Part shown: positions 23,943-32,743 of the stretch, in pieces | Layout: every line of letters starts with the position of its first letter | Numbering within the stretch: the stretch's first letter is position 1 | NCBI RefSeq assembly: GCF_002879855.1 | Contig: NZ_PNYB01000011.1 | Location: forward strand, 62,001 to 126,000 | DNA: 64,000 nucleotides | Direction: 5' to 3' | Source: Trinickia soli | GTDB taxonomy: Bacteria > Pseudomonadota > Gammaproteobacteria > Burkholderiales > Burkholderiaceae | Program-made: the position numbers and the translations under genes | The notes under the pieces: model-generated | The model's database searches: none | Seen by the model: only the letters and a program-made list of their open reading frames with translations | What the model was told of the DNA's origin: nothing

Positions 23943-24670
23943 TGCTAGAACGAAACAGTGCGAGCGACGCAGGTTTCCATCTCTTTCCCGCCGCGCTGCA
24001 GCGCGCGACCATTCATATCGAGAACTCGAACACGAGCACGATGAAGGTCAAGCATAAGCACATTGAGGTGATGTACAACCCCGAGGAGTTGTCGCTGAGT
24101 CAACGTGCGTCGGTGGACGGCGAGGGTAACAACGTATGGTTCTCGCGAACCCAGCCGGAAGATTTGGTGGTCACGCTATTTTTCGATACGTATGAAAAGG
24201 GCTCTGACGTACGCAAGAAAACCAATGACATTCTTGCGTTGACGGAGCCTTGGCCTGCAAAGAAAGGGGCAAAGGTGCCGCCGACAGTGCGATTCATGTG
24301 GGCCGACCATCTGTTTACGGGGATCGTGACTCATGTCGCACAGAGGTTCACGATGTTTCTGCCCACGGGGGCGCCGGTCAGAGCGGAGCTGACCGTCACG
24401 TTCAAGGAAGTCTTGAACGACAAGCAAGAGATCGCGGCGAAAGGGCTAGACAACTGTCGCGCCCTGTACACCGTCATCGGTAGCGACCGGCTTGGGTCGA
24501 TCGCATACAACACGGTCGGAGATTTGTCTCAATGGCGTCTTATCGCCGAGGCGAACGGCATCTACGATCCGATTGGTTTTCCCGGACATGCATGGACGGG
24601 GCGGACGATCGCGATACCTGATACGGACAACGTGACGTTCGAGCCAAAAGGAGCGTCGGACTATGTCTGA
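23942..24670 (+). CDS. eCIS baseplate hub protein with LysM domain (Pvc7-like)
   Basis: A 242-residue hub/tube-initiation protein. HKHIEVMYNPEELSLSQRAS near residues 40-60 and VTLFFDTYEKGSDVRKKTND are conserved in Pvc7/Afp7-type proteins. A LysM-like peptidoglycan-binding module fills residues about 180-235 (DRLGSIAYNTVGDLSQWRLI, IYDPIGFPGHAW). The LysM may help the baseplate dock on the cell wall during assembly. It overlaps the upstream stop by TAATG and the downstream gene by eight bases, typical of a tightly coupled baseplate operon. Confidence 0.9.
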   Translation: MLERNSASDAGFHLFPAALQRATIHIENSNTSTMKVKHKHIEVMYNPEELSLSQRASVDGEGNNVWFSRTQPEDLVVTLFFDTYEKGSDVRKKTNDILALTEPWPAKKGAKVPPTVRFMWADHLFTGIVTHVAQRFTMFLPTGAPVRAELTVTFKEVLNDKQEIAAKGLDNCRALYTVIGSDRLGSIAYNTVGDLSQWRLIAEANGIYDPIGFPGHAWTGRTIAIPDTDNVTFEPKGASDYV

Positions 24671-25826
24671 CTTCGGCGGAGGCGAGAAACCGACTGCACA
24701 CAACGCCGCGGAAGGCGGGGCGGCGCCGAAGTCAGGCGATGGCGGCAAGCAAACGTATGGCGTGGCGCGCAACGCAAACGAATTCCGCGATATCACAAGC
24801 AACGGCGAAAAAATCACGGCTGTCGCCAGCTCCACGTTCGTTTCGACCGTCGTCATTCAAGAGATCAACGCGCCGGCGATGTGCCAAATCGTTTTCGAAT
24901 TGGACACGAATTGGACTGACGACGACTACAAGCAGTTTGCGGCTGGCTCCAGGCTGGAGATTCCTGACAAGCTGGTCCAGGACAAACAGCTTCCACCGAT
25001 GTATGTGAGCGGCCTCACACTCGATGGGACCACGGGGTCGAGCATGCAATCGACGCTGACCGTCACCGCTTTCGACAAGATGCACTTTCTTCGGTTTGGC
25101 GAATACAGCAAGAGTTTTGTGAATCAGAGCGACCAGGACATTTTCGAGTGGATAGTGGAGTCGGTTGGCATGAATTTTTCCACGATCGGATATATGTCGA
25201 AGTTGGCGTATCCATTCTTCCTTTCGGATAACGAAACGCGTTACGATCTTTTATTAAAAGTATGTCGGCAGGAGTACTACGAATGCATAGTGAAGATGAA
25301 AGGCGAACACGAGACGCTAGTTGTGAACAGTCGGGAGTACAGAAACAGCGCGCTCGATCCACCGTTGTTTTACAACTACGACATCGAAGCGATCAACCTC
25401 GATATGCGTGTGCCGACACTGGGCGAGACGGTAACGATACGGGGATACGATTTTTTAAACGGCAAGCCTCTAAGCACAACGGACAGTGACAATACCGAGC
25501 TTAGCGAAATGAAAGGGGCGCAAAAGGCGTTCGAGGCATCCGAGCCGTTCGGGGATTCGCCGGTTACGCTGAAGCGACCGGATATCGGCAGTGAGAATTC
25601 GCTCGTCAACATCGCCGTGGGTCAGCGCGAGCGGTTCCAAGATACTTTTATCGAAGGGACAGTGACGCTGAGACAGATCAATCTCGAAGCATGCCCCGGT
25701 GTCAATGTCGATCTACGCGGGATAAACAGTCGTTTTGACGGCCTGTATCACGTCGTAAAGAGCACGCATCGGATTGATCGTAATCGGAACTTCACCATCC
25801 TGAACGTAACAAGGAGCGGAATGTGA
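24663..25826 (+). CDS. eCIS central hub protein, gpD/VgrG-N type (Pvc8 part)
   Basis: A 387-residue protein equivalent to phage late-control protein D and the gp27-like half of VgrG. It forms the trimeric ring on which the spike sits. VVIQEINAPAMCQIVFELDT, DQDIFEWIVESVGMNFS, VCRQEYYECIVKMKGEHETL and the terminal FDGLYHVVKSTHRIDRNRNF are the family landmarks. The N-terminal 35 residues are Gly/Ala/Lys-rich and probably flexible. It has AAAAGGAG before the ATG at 24663. In many eCIS the hub and spike are fused; here they are separate genes. Confidence 0.88.
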   Translation: MSDFGGGEKPTAHNAAEGGAAPKSGDGGKQTYGVARNANEFRDITSNGEKITAVASSTFVSTVVIQEINAPAMCQIVFELDTNWTDDDYKQFAAGSRLEIPDKLVQDKQLPPMYVSGLTLDGTTGSSMQSTLTVTAFDKMHFLRFGEYSKSFVNQSDQDIFEWIVESVGMNFSTIGYMSKLAYPFFLSDNETRYDLLLKVCRQEYYECIVKMKGEHETLVVNSREYRNSALDPPLFYNYDIEAINLDMRVPTLGETVTIRGYDFLNGKPLSTTDSDNTELSEMKGAQKAFEASEPFGDSPVTLKRPDIGSENSLVNIAVGQRERFQDTFIEGTVTLRQINLEACPGVNVDLRGINSRFDGLYHVVKSTHRIDRNRNFTILNVTRSGM

Positions 25827-26626
25827 GTGCGCGTTTGAAGCTCGAATTGGGCGTGGTGATCAACGCAACGGATCCGGATGAGCTTGGCCGCGTTCAGGTT
25901 CAGTATGAAGACGGGGTGGTATCGAATTGGCTTCAGGTCGCGAGCCCGTTTGCGGGACCCGGATACGGGATGTTCTCGCTGGAGACGACATTGGGGGAGC
26001 AGGGTCCTTTGCCCGCCGAGCCGAAGCCTCCGCCGGACCCCAATGCCGATGGTAAGAACCCTTCCACTACCGGGTCGTCTACTACATCAACGTCTTCCAC
26101 TACGTCAACGTCCTCCGCTACGTCAACGTCTTCCACTTCGGCGACACCGCCAGCCGAGCCGGCGGCGAGTGCGCCTACGCTCGCGTTGGTCGCGTTCCCC
26201 ATGGACGATCGTACCTACGGATACGTTATCGGTTTCCTTTTCCGTTGGGACAAAAATGCTTCACCCTATATCGTCGATGATGAAAAAAAGCGGCAAAGCG
26301 TATGGCTCGTAAAAACGAAGAACGGAAAGACGATCACACTCGACGATTCGGACGACACACCCTCGATCACGATTGCGGACGAAAACCAAAACATCATTAC
26401 GTTCGACACGAAAAAAAACGAGATTTCGATCGTCAGCCAGGGCAACTTAACGGTCACGGCAACCGAAACGCTAACGCTCAAAGGGAAAAACGTGGAGGTG
26501 CAGGCCCAGGAAAAGGTCAAGCTCGACGCGAGCGAGATCGACCTCACCGCTGAGATGGAGGAGCCTCCGCCACCGCCGGCAACTCAACCACCGAAAACAC
26601 CGCAACCACCGAAGGCGCGCCAATGA
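25823..26626 (+). CDS. eCIS spike protein, gp5/VgrG-C type
   Basis: A 267-residue spike. An OB-fold opens the protein (LELGVVINATDPDELGRVQV, VSNWLQVASPFAGPGYGMF). A Ser/Thr linker of about 35 residues built on 18-bp DNA repeats follows, then a domain with WLVKTKNGKTITLDDSDDTP, and a beta-helix needle (QNIITFDTKKNEISIVSQGN, LTLKGKNVEVQAQEK). It ends in a proline tail (EEPPPPPATQPPKTPQPPK). It starts with GTG at 25823, overlapping the hub stop, with AAGGAG six bases upstream. The low-complexity insert between OB-fold and needle is unusual. Confidence 0.88.
   Translation: MSARLKLELGVVINATDPDELGRVQVQYEDGVVSNWLQVASPFAGPGYGMFSLETTLGEQGPLPAEPKPPPDPNADGKNPSTTGSSTTSTSSTTSTSSATSTSSTSATPPAEPAASAPTLALVAFPMDDRTYGYVIGFLFRWDKNASPYIVDDEKKRQSVWLVKTKNGKTITLDDSDDTPSITIADENQNIITFDTKKNEISIVSQGNLTVTATETLTLKGKNVEVQAQEKVKLDASEIDLTAEMEEPPPPPATQPPKTPQPPKARQ
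26075..26146 (+). repeat. 18-bp tandem repeats encoding a Ser/Thr linker in the spike
   Basis: Four head-to-tail 18-bp units start at 26075, 26093, 26111 and 26129 (the last partial). The second reads TCTTCCACTACGTCAACG. Each encodes about six Ser/Thr residues. Copy number could vary by replication slippage without breaking the frame. Confidence 0.8.
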
Positions 26627-27018
26627 ATCCGTTCATCGCCAAATCGGGCGACCTCATCCAAGGGACCGATGTTCACACTGTGGTGAACAGTACTACTAGC
26701 GAGACTCAACCTCAGTCGTTTCCGTTCTCCGGGGCTTTCATTCCGGCAACCCTCGAGGCTAAAGTGAAGGTCAATGACATGGCGGTGGCCACGGTCAACT
26801 CGCAGGCTGAAAACCAGCCTCCGCATGAGCCTCCGCCGTCGGACACGTTCTCCGATCCGCCGACGAACTTGGGTCAACTTTCGTCATGCAGGATCAAGGT
26901 AAAAGTGAACGGCAAAAACGTCGCACGAGATGGAGATTCATGCACGACCTGCACCGAGGGAGATCAGAACGCGCAGGTACGGGTGCAGCAGAAGGTGAAG
27001 GTTTGTATCGGAAGCTAG
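26623..27018 (+). CDS. PAAR-like spike-tip protein (DUF4150)
   Basis: A 131-residue protein of the PAAR-like DUF4150 family that sharpens the spike or carries cargo on its tip. VKVNDMAVATVNSQAENQPP in the middle and VNGKNVARDGDSCTTCTEGD near the end match the family, including the paired Cys segment that probably binds a metal. PAAR/DUF4150 proteins often bear C-terminal toxin domains; this one stops just after the fold and so is a bare tip. It overlaps the spike stop (CAATGAA). Confidence 0.85.
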   Translation: MNPFIAKSGDLIQGTDVHTVVNSTTSETQPQSFPFSGAFIPATLEAKVKVNDMAVATVNSQAENQPPHEPPPSDTFSDPPTNLGQLSSCRIKVKVNGKNVARDGDSCTTCTEGDQNAQVRVQQKVKVCIGS

Positions 27019-27033
27019 CCCTGGAGGGGCCTG

Positions 27034-27426
27034 ATGCTCGTCAATGAAGATTTCCTAGGCAGGGGCTGGTCATTCCCGGTCGCGATTTCGACATCGGGCC
27101 AGGTGCAATGGAGCGCCGGCGAACAAAAGATACGCGAATCGATCTTGATCATCCTTCGCACGGTGCCTGGGGAACGTGTGCTGATGCCGACCTTCGGTTG
27201 CCGCATTAATGAGCTCGTGTTCGCTTCCAACAACGGCACGACGCGAGCGTTGGCCCAAACCTACGTGACCGAGGCGCTTCGCACGTGGGAGCCGCGTATC
27301 GAGGTGTCCGATGTCACGGTGAGCATGGACCCTACGATGCCGAACGCGCTGCCGATCCGTATCGACTACGTCGTAAGAGAGACGAACAACGCGGGCAACC
27401 TCGTTTATCCGTTCTTACTCAAATGA
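27034..27426 (+). CDS. eCIS baseplate wedge protein, gp25-like (Pvc9)
   Basis: A 130-residue gp25/lysozyme-like wedge protein that nucleates sheath polymerisation. GRGWSFPVAISTSGQVQWSA, the EQKIRESILIILRTVPGERV motif and LMPTFGCRINELVFASNN are the standard gp25 signature (including the conserved EPR-like turn). Start at 27034 with GGAGG upstream. Only seven bases separate its stop from the large baseplate gene. Confidence 0.93.
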   Translation: MLVNEDFLGRGWSFPVAISTSGQVQWSAGEQKIRESILIILRTVPGERVLMPTFGCRINELVFASNNGTTRALAQTYVTEALRTWEPRIEVSDVTVSMDPTMPNALPIRIDYVVRETNNAGNLVYPFLLK

Positions 27427-27433
27427 GCCGCGC

Positions 27434-30400
27434 ATGAGCGTTCCGATCTTCGACCCCCGCACGGCTGCGACGTTCTTCACCGATGCGCTCGCGCTCGCGC
27501 GGCTGTATTGCCCGCAATGGGCGTTGCCTGACGATGACGACTTAACACCCGCCGCCATCGCGCAAGATCCGGGTTTGGTCTTGCTCGAATTGTTCTCGCT
27601 GTTGGGACAGGACTTAGCTAGCGTGCTGAACGCCATTCCGGCGCAGCGTCAGCTCGCCTTGTACCGATTTTTGGATATGACGCTGCGGCCCGCGGCGTGC
27701 GCATCCGCGCCGATTCAATTTTCGCTCGCGCCGAAGCGCGCGGCCGTCGTGCTGCCGAAAGGCACGACCGTCAGCGCGCCCTCCGCGCAGGGCGTGCGTT
27801 TCGAAACCAATGTGGATGTGCAGGTGTTGCCCGCGACGCTTAGCGCGGTACTCACGGTAGTGCCGAGGTTGGATCGCTATTGGGACCTTCAATCGTTGTG
27901 GCAAGCCGGCAATTCGGCGCCGGCCTTTCCTGCCAGTGACGCTGACGAGAGCGATGTCGAACGCTCCTTCGCACATTGTTTGATGATCGGCGACCCGACG
28001 CTCTTTGATCCGGCGCGCGGAGCGAGTCGAATGACGCTGATATTCAGCGGAGAGAGCCTCGCGAAAGAATTTTTCCAACGCTGGTATGACGGCGCGTTGA
28101 ACCCGCTGCTCGTCTCGGTGGAGAGTTCGCTCGATCAGCGTACGTGCAGAATCGAATTCGCCGTCATGCCCTCCGCGCCTGCGGAATCGGTCACGGCATT
28201 GCATGCTTCGATCTCTGCGCTCGCGGGTCGTCCGTTGAATATGACGGACCCGTACATCAAGGCAGGCGCAACAACGCCCCTTAATTGGGTCGTCTGCGCG
28301 CCTCGTCCCGATTGGCGCATCGTGCCCGCTTTGAACGGCGGCCTGCCGAGAATCGATTCGATCTGGTGCGATTTCGGCACGTTGTCGACAGCGCCTCAGC
28401 AAGCGGCTGCCGGTGCGTATCTTATCGATCTCAATAACGGCGCATATGCGTTCGGAAAGGTTCCGGCGCAAGAAGGCTGCTTCAATATTCGATGCGATGC
28501 TGCATTTTCGGCACAGGGTGCGCCGGTCAGCATGGAAATCGACATTCGTCCCATTACCAAGAAATACCCGGTACAAATCGAATGGGAATATTGGAACGAA
28601 ACGCTCTGGTACCCGTTCGCAGCTGATGGCGATCCGTACCGGTTTCTCGACGGAACGAACGGCTTGACCGAGAGCGGTACGGTTTCGTTCCTCTGCCCGC
28701 CCGTTACACCCTCAACGGTGGCGGGAACCTTAGGCTTTTGGATTCGCGCAAGGATCGCAGAAGGCAATTATGGCGACGCTGCGGACGGATTCGATCCGCC
28801 GTTCGTGTACTCGCTGACTATCACGTACAGAAGCGGCGGCGTGCCGGCTTCGGTGTGGACCCATAACGCTTTCGAGCTCGAACTGGCTTATTCGAAAAGC
28901 GATTTTTTCCCCGCGCCTAGCGTCGAGCCGTATAAGCCGCTGGCGGAGGAAGGCCCTTCGGTTTACGTGGCCTTCGACGCGGCGAGTTTGCTTCCCTATG
29001 GCCTTGGTCAACGGTTGACGCTGTACGTTGATATCGACCCGCGCGACGAGCATATCGGCTATAGCGACGCCGGCCAGTGGCAATGGTTCGATGCGACGAC
29101 CACCGCATGGCTGCCGCTGAGCATCGATGTGGGCGAAGCCGGTTTGGCGCGAAGTGGGACCCTCAGCTTTGAAGTACCCGCGACTATGCAAGGCGCCGTA
29201 CTCTTCTCGCAAACGGCTTGTTGGTTTCGCGTGCTCTGCCCGCGCGAGGACAACGCGCTTCGCTTGCGCGGCATCTACCCGAATACGATCAGCGGTTTCA
29301 ATCGCGAGACTTATCTGAACGAAGTGCTCGGTTCGAGCAACGGGCAACCGGGCCAACGGTTCGTATTGGGTCAGGTCGCAACGACGCCAACGGGAACGGA
29401 TCAAGTGCTGCTTGCCATAAGCGAGGACCCGCAATACACGGTGGCGATCTCGGTGGTCGAGCCAACGAGCGCTGTGTCTCCTGCGATCGGCGCGAATCAA
29501 ACACAGCAGCAAACGATCAGGTATCCGTGGACGCGCGTAGATAGTTTCGTCGGGCGAGGCCCGAACGAACGCGTCTTCACGGTTGACGTGCTCGCCGGAG
29601 CGATTCTCTTCGGCGACGGGAAAAGCGGAAAGATTCCGCCGCCGGGGCCCCGCAACGTCGTCGCGACACGCTACGCGGTAACGCGTGGGTCAGGCGGGAA
29701 CGTAGACGCCGGCACGCTCACCAACTTGTACAGTTCGACGCCGGGCATCACGCAAGTGACGAATCCGGTCGCGGCGCGCGGCGGCGCAGATGCTGAGATG
29801 GTCCCCGATTTGACGATTAGCGGCCCAGGACGCGTGCGAGCGAACGACCGTGTCGTGAGCGCCGCGGATGCAGAGGCCCTCGGCCCTTTTGCGAACGCCG
29901 GGGTGCGTCGCGTGCGTGCGATCGAGCGCATATGGGGGGGCGGGATGACCCTGCATGGCGTCTTTACATCGTCAGCGCCGCTGATGTCGCCGGACGATAT
30001 CGGCTTGCCGCAGCTCGACCTTGTTGTGCTGGCGGCATCGAATGAGCCGGAGCCGCTCACACCGATGTCGATGCTCGACGACGTGTTGGCGTACGTACGC
30101 GATCGCAGTACGCCCGCGTTGGCCGCTCGAACAAGTGCCCGCCGCCCGGCATTCAAGCGCATTAACGTTGCGGTGTTGCTGGAAACCAATGAACCGAAAG
30201 CGCAATGGCCTGCGCTGCAGGCCACCATTACCGCGCAATTGACGCAGTTCCTCCATCCGTCTCAAGGGGGGGGCGATTCGCTCGGCTGGCCGATCGGCGA
30301 GCCGATGAGGTATATGGCGGTGCGTTTGTTTTTGCAGGGCTGCCAATCATCGGTGACCTCGGTATTGGCGTTGGCGTTATGCGGACAGACGGACGACGTC

Positions 30401-30472
30401 ACGCTCCAGCCCTATGAAGCGCCTTCGGCTGGGACGATCGACCTGCGCTTTTCAGAGGCACAGCCGTCATGA
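27434..30472 (+). CDS. eCIS baseplate J-like protein (Pvc11)
   Basis: A 1012-residue wedge component. The opening DPRTAATFFTDALALARLYC and AIAQDPGLVLLELFSLLGQD are characteristic of Pvc11-type proteins. The J-like core in the last 350 residues has FGDGKSGKIPPPGPRNVVAT, YAVTRGSGGNVDAGTL and DAEALGPFANAGVRRVRAIE. It should dimerise with the gpI- and second J-like proteins to form the six baseplate wedges. It overlaps the next gene by ATGA. Confidence 0.9.
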   Translation: MSVPIFDPRTAATFFTDALALARLYCPQWALPDDDDLTPAAIAQDPGLVLLELFSLLGQDLASVLNAIPAQRQLALYRFLDMTLRPAACASAPIQFSLAPKRAAVVLPKGTTVSAPSAQGVRFETNVDVQVLPATLSAVLTVVPRLDRYWDLQSLWQAGNSAPAFPASDADESDVERSFAHCLMIGDPTLFDPARGASRMTLIFSGESLAKEFFQRWYDGALNPLLVSVESSLDQRTCRIEFAVMPSAPAESVTALHASISALAGRPLNMTDPYIKAGATTPLNWVVCAPRPDWRIVPALNGGLPRIDSIWCDFGTLSTAPQQAAAGAYLIDLNNGAYAFGKVPAQEGCFNIRCDAAFSAQGAPVSMEIDIRPITKKYPVQIEWEYWNETLWYPFAADGDPYRFLDGTNGLTESGTVSFLCPPVTPSTVAGTLGFWIRARIAEGNYGDAADGFDPPFVYSLTITYRSGGVPASVWTHNAFELELAYSKSDFFPAPSVEPYKPLAEEGPSVYVAFDAASLLPYGLGQRLTLYVDIDPRDEHIGYSDAGQWQWFDATTTAWLPLSIDVGEAGLARSGTLSFEVPATMQGAVLFSQTACWFRVLCPREDNALRLRGIYPNTISGFNRETYLNEVLGSSNGQPGQRFVLGQVATTPTGTDQVLLAISEDPQYTVAISVVEPTSAVSPAIGANQTQQQTIRYPWTRVDSFVGRGPNERVFTVDVLAGAILFGDGKSGKIPPPGPRNVVATRYAVTRGSGGNVDAGTLTNLYSSTPGITQVTNPVAARGGADAEMVPDLTISGPGRVRANDRVVSAADAEALGPFANAGVRRVRAIERIWGGGMTLHGVFTSSAPLMSPDDIGLPQLDLVVLAASNEPEPLTPMSMLDDVLAYVRDRSTPALAARTSARRPAFKRINVAVLLETNEPKAQWPALQATITAQLTQFLHPSQGGGDSLGWPIGEPMRYMAVRLFLQGCQSSVTSVLALALCGQTDDVTLQPYEAPSAGTIDLRFSEAQPS

Positions 30473-31644
30473 CGTTCGAACTCCCCAATCTCGATGTGAT
30501 GCAGGCGCAGCAGGTCCTCGATCAGCTTAAGCGCCGCATTCCCGGTTATTCTCCCGGATGGACAGACTACAACCCGTCGGACCCGGGTATCACTCTGCTG
30601 CAAATGCTCGTGTGGATTTTCGAAGGTACGGCCTTTACGGCTAACGCTGTTCCGTTGGAAACCTATCGGAATATGTTGCGTTCGGTGGTGGGATTGTCGA
30701 GCGCAGTGTATTTGCCGGGATCGCAGGCCCAGGATTACGGCACTGCTTTTCCCTACGCGAACTACGCCGATAACAATTCGCAGGACCCCGCTTACGAGGC
30801 GCTCAAAGATACCCTCGTAGACATGGAAATGGGTGTGAAGCTCGGCTATCCCGCGCTGCAGGAAGCCGTCGTTAAGTATCGTCGCGCGCCGTATCTCGCG
30901 ATCACGCCAAACGACTTGACGGCGCTCGCGGCGGAACTCAGCGCGTTCATCGATGCACTGGCGCAAGGGGCCGATACAGTGCTGCACGTGGCCCGTTTGT
31001 GTTTGCAGCAACGCGGCGATGCGTCGGAACTTTTTCTAGTAAATGACGAGCCTTACGCATACTCGGCGCCGGCCAGCGACGGAAATGGAACATTCGCCGT
31101 TTCATTGACGACGGCGCTTGAGGACGACACAGCTGCGGCCGAAGTGACGCTGCTCGACAACGTCCAGCAGTACTTAGGGGCTCGCACGCTACTGGGCGGC
31201 ATGCTCTCGATACACCACGCAAACCTGGTTTATCTCGATGTGCGGTGTCAGGTTCGCTGTTTCGCGCGCGAGCGTGCGGGCGAGGTCGCGGGTGCGGTAC
31301 TGGTGGCGCTCGAACAAGGCTTGCAGCCGCTTCGCTTGGACGGCGGGCGAGAGTGGACATACGGCGCGCGAATCGACGCGACGACATTGACGCCGCTGAT
31401 CGCTGCCGTGCCGGGCGTCGATCGGCTCGAAGCGCTGACTGTTCAAACGGTGGGGCGCGCGATTTCGCTGTTTCGCCGCCCAGTTTTGCGAAGAGGCGTC
31501 GAGGAGACGAAGCCTGTCCGCCATCCATGGGTAGCGGGACAGATACCGTTACCTCGCTTCCCCCATCCTCCGAGTGTGATCGAGAGTGGTCTGCCGCGGC
31601 TTTATTCGGCGTGTGTAACGGCATTGGAGGCAGACAATGGCTAG
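30469..31644 (+). CDS. eCIS second baseplate J-like protein
   Basis: A 391-residue wedge protein, shorter than Pvc11. The start ELPNLDVMQAQQVLDQLKRR and WTDYNPSDPGITLLQMLVWI matches the N-terminal clamp of J-like proteins; the C-terminal half has IHHANLVYLDVRCQVRCFAR and IDATTLTPLIAAVPGVDRLE. It corresponds to Pvc12 or a split J domain. It overlaps both neighbours (ATGA upstream, an eight-base overlap downstream). Confidence 0.85.
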   Translation: MTFELPNLDVMQAQQVLDQLKRRIPGYSPGWTDYNPSDPGITLLQMLVWIFEGTAFTANAVPLETYRNMLRSVVGLSSAVYLPGSQAQDYGTAFPYANYADNNSQDPAYEALKDTLVDMEMGVKLGYPALQEAVVKYRRAPYLAITPNDLTALAAELSAFIDALAQGADTVLHVARLCLQQRGDASELFLVNDEPYAYSAPASDGNGTFAVSLTTALEDDTAAAEVTLLDNVQQYLGARTLLGGMLSIHHANLVYLDVRCQVRCFARERAGEVAGAVLVALEQGLQPLRLDGGREWTYGARIDATTLTPLIAAVPGVDRLEALTVQTVGRAISLFRRPVLRRGVEETKPVRHPWVAGQIPLPRFPHPPSVIESGLPRLYSACVTALEADNG

Positions 31645-32743
31645 CGAAAGCGACACCGCGAGCACGCTCAATACGGTGCCATCGAGCTATCTGAACTATC
31701 TGCCGGGGATCTATTCGGGTCCGGATGGTTCTGGCGATCCACCGTTCTTGGCGTTGTATTTGAAGGTGTTCGAGAAGATACTGTCGGGCATCGGAGACGG
31801 CGAGGACCTGGCGCTCGCCGATCCCAATCTCGACCTCTCCATCGCCAACCGCGCGGGCATACGGCAACTGCTCAATGCTTCCGTTATCGGCAATTTGTTT
31901 TATCCGCGTTGGAGCTTCCTGTTTCCGAGCGGTGACCAAAACAGCGATCCGTCGGTGTTCATGCCGCCGCTATCGGGAGATGACGACTCCGACGATCAAA
32001 CGGCGCTCTTCAATACGCTGGCGAACTATTTCGGGTTACCGGAGTTCACGGGGGAAGTGGACGGGTTGTCGCCTGTGGAGATATGGGCGCGGTCGTTTTT
32101 ATCGTGGCTAGGCGGGACAATCGGATTAGAGATCGACAAAAATTGGTCGATTGACTCTGTTCGGACGTTGATCGGTCAAGCGTTCCCCTTCGCGCGCGCT
32201 CGTGGCACGCCAATGGGGATGACGTGGCTGCTCAACGCTTACTTGCTTGCGCGCCCTGTAGCGATCGACGGTGTAACGCTCACCAACGCGACGGTTGACG
32301 AATGCTTCAGGCCCACGATCATCGTGTACGACGAGGATCCAGGAACGCCCCCGGCTTTTCGCGTTTGCGATTCGTACTCTGCCGACCCTGCGCAGGCCGT
32401 CATCATTTCCGATGTGGTGGGGCCGACGATCGATCGAGACGCCACTGGCACGCCCACCGGCGTGGACGATACGACCGTGGTGGCGTACGTGCCCTGGCGC
32501 TTTGAGGTCGATATCACGCTTTCCGCGACTGCGAGCGTTTCAACGAGCGATCAAGCGCGTGCGGTACAGGCTTACTTCCGTTTGGTCCGCTCCGCACTCG
32601 ATTCGGCGAGGCCGGCGCTCACGACATATGCCGTGGACTTCACCGTGAACGTGCAGACGCCAAGTAGTTCTTCATCAAGTTCACCGAATTATCGGTTACG
32701 GAACCGCTCCGACGCGTGGGCCGATTTTGAGGATGCCAAATGA
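31637..32743 (+). CDS. eCIS baseplate protein, P2 gpI-like
   Basis: A 368-residue tail protein I homologue that connects wedges to fibres. SSYLNYLPGIYSGPDGSGD, FLALYLKVFEKILSGIGD, FLSWLGGTIGLEIDKNWSID and FPFARARGTPMGMTWLLN are the hallmarks. The C-terminal end carries a Ser run (PSSSSSSSP) and a basic-acidic tail. Start at 31637 with TGGAGG. It overlaps the fibre gene by ATGA. Confidence 0.88.
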   Translation: MASESDTASTLNTVPSSYLNYLPGIYSGPDGSGDPPFLALYLKVFEKILSGIGDGEDLALADPNLDLSIANRAGIRQLLNASVIGNLFYPRWSFLFPSGDQNSDPSVFMPPLSGDDDSDDQTALFNTLANYFGLPEFTGEVDGLSPVEIWARSFLSWLGGTIGLEIDKNWSIDSVRTLIGQAFPFARARGTPMGMTWLLNAYLLARPVAIDGVTLTNATVDECFRPTIIVYDEDPGTPPAFRVCDSYSADPAQAVIISDVVGPTIDRDATGTPTGVDDTTVVAYVPWRFEVDITLSATASVSTSDQARAVQAYFRLVRSALDSARPALTTYAVDFTVNVQTPSSSSSSSPNYRLRNRSDAWADFEDAK

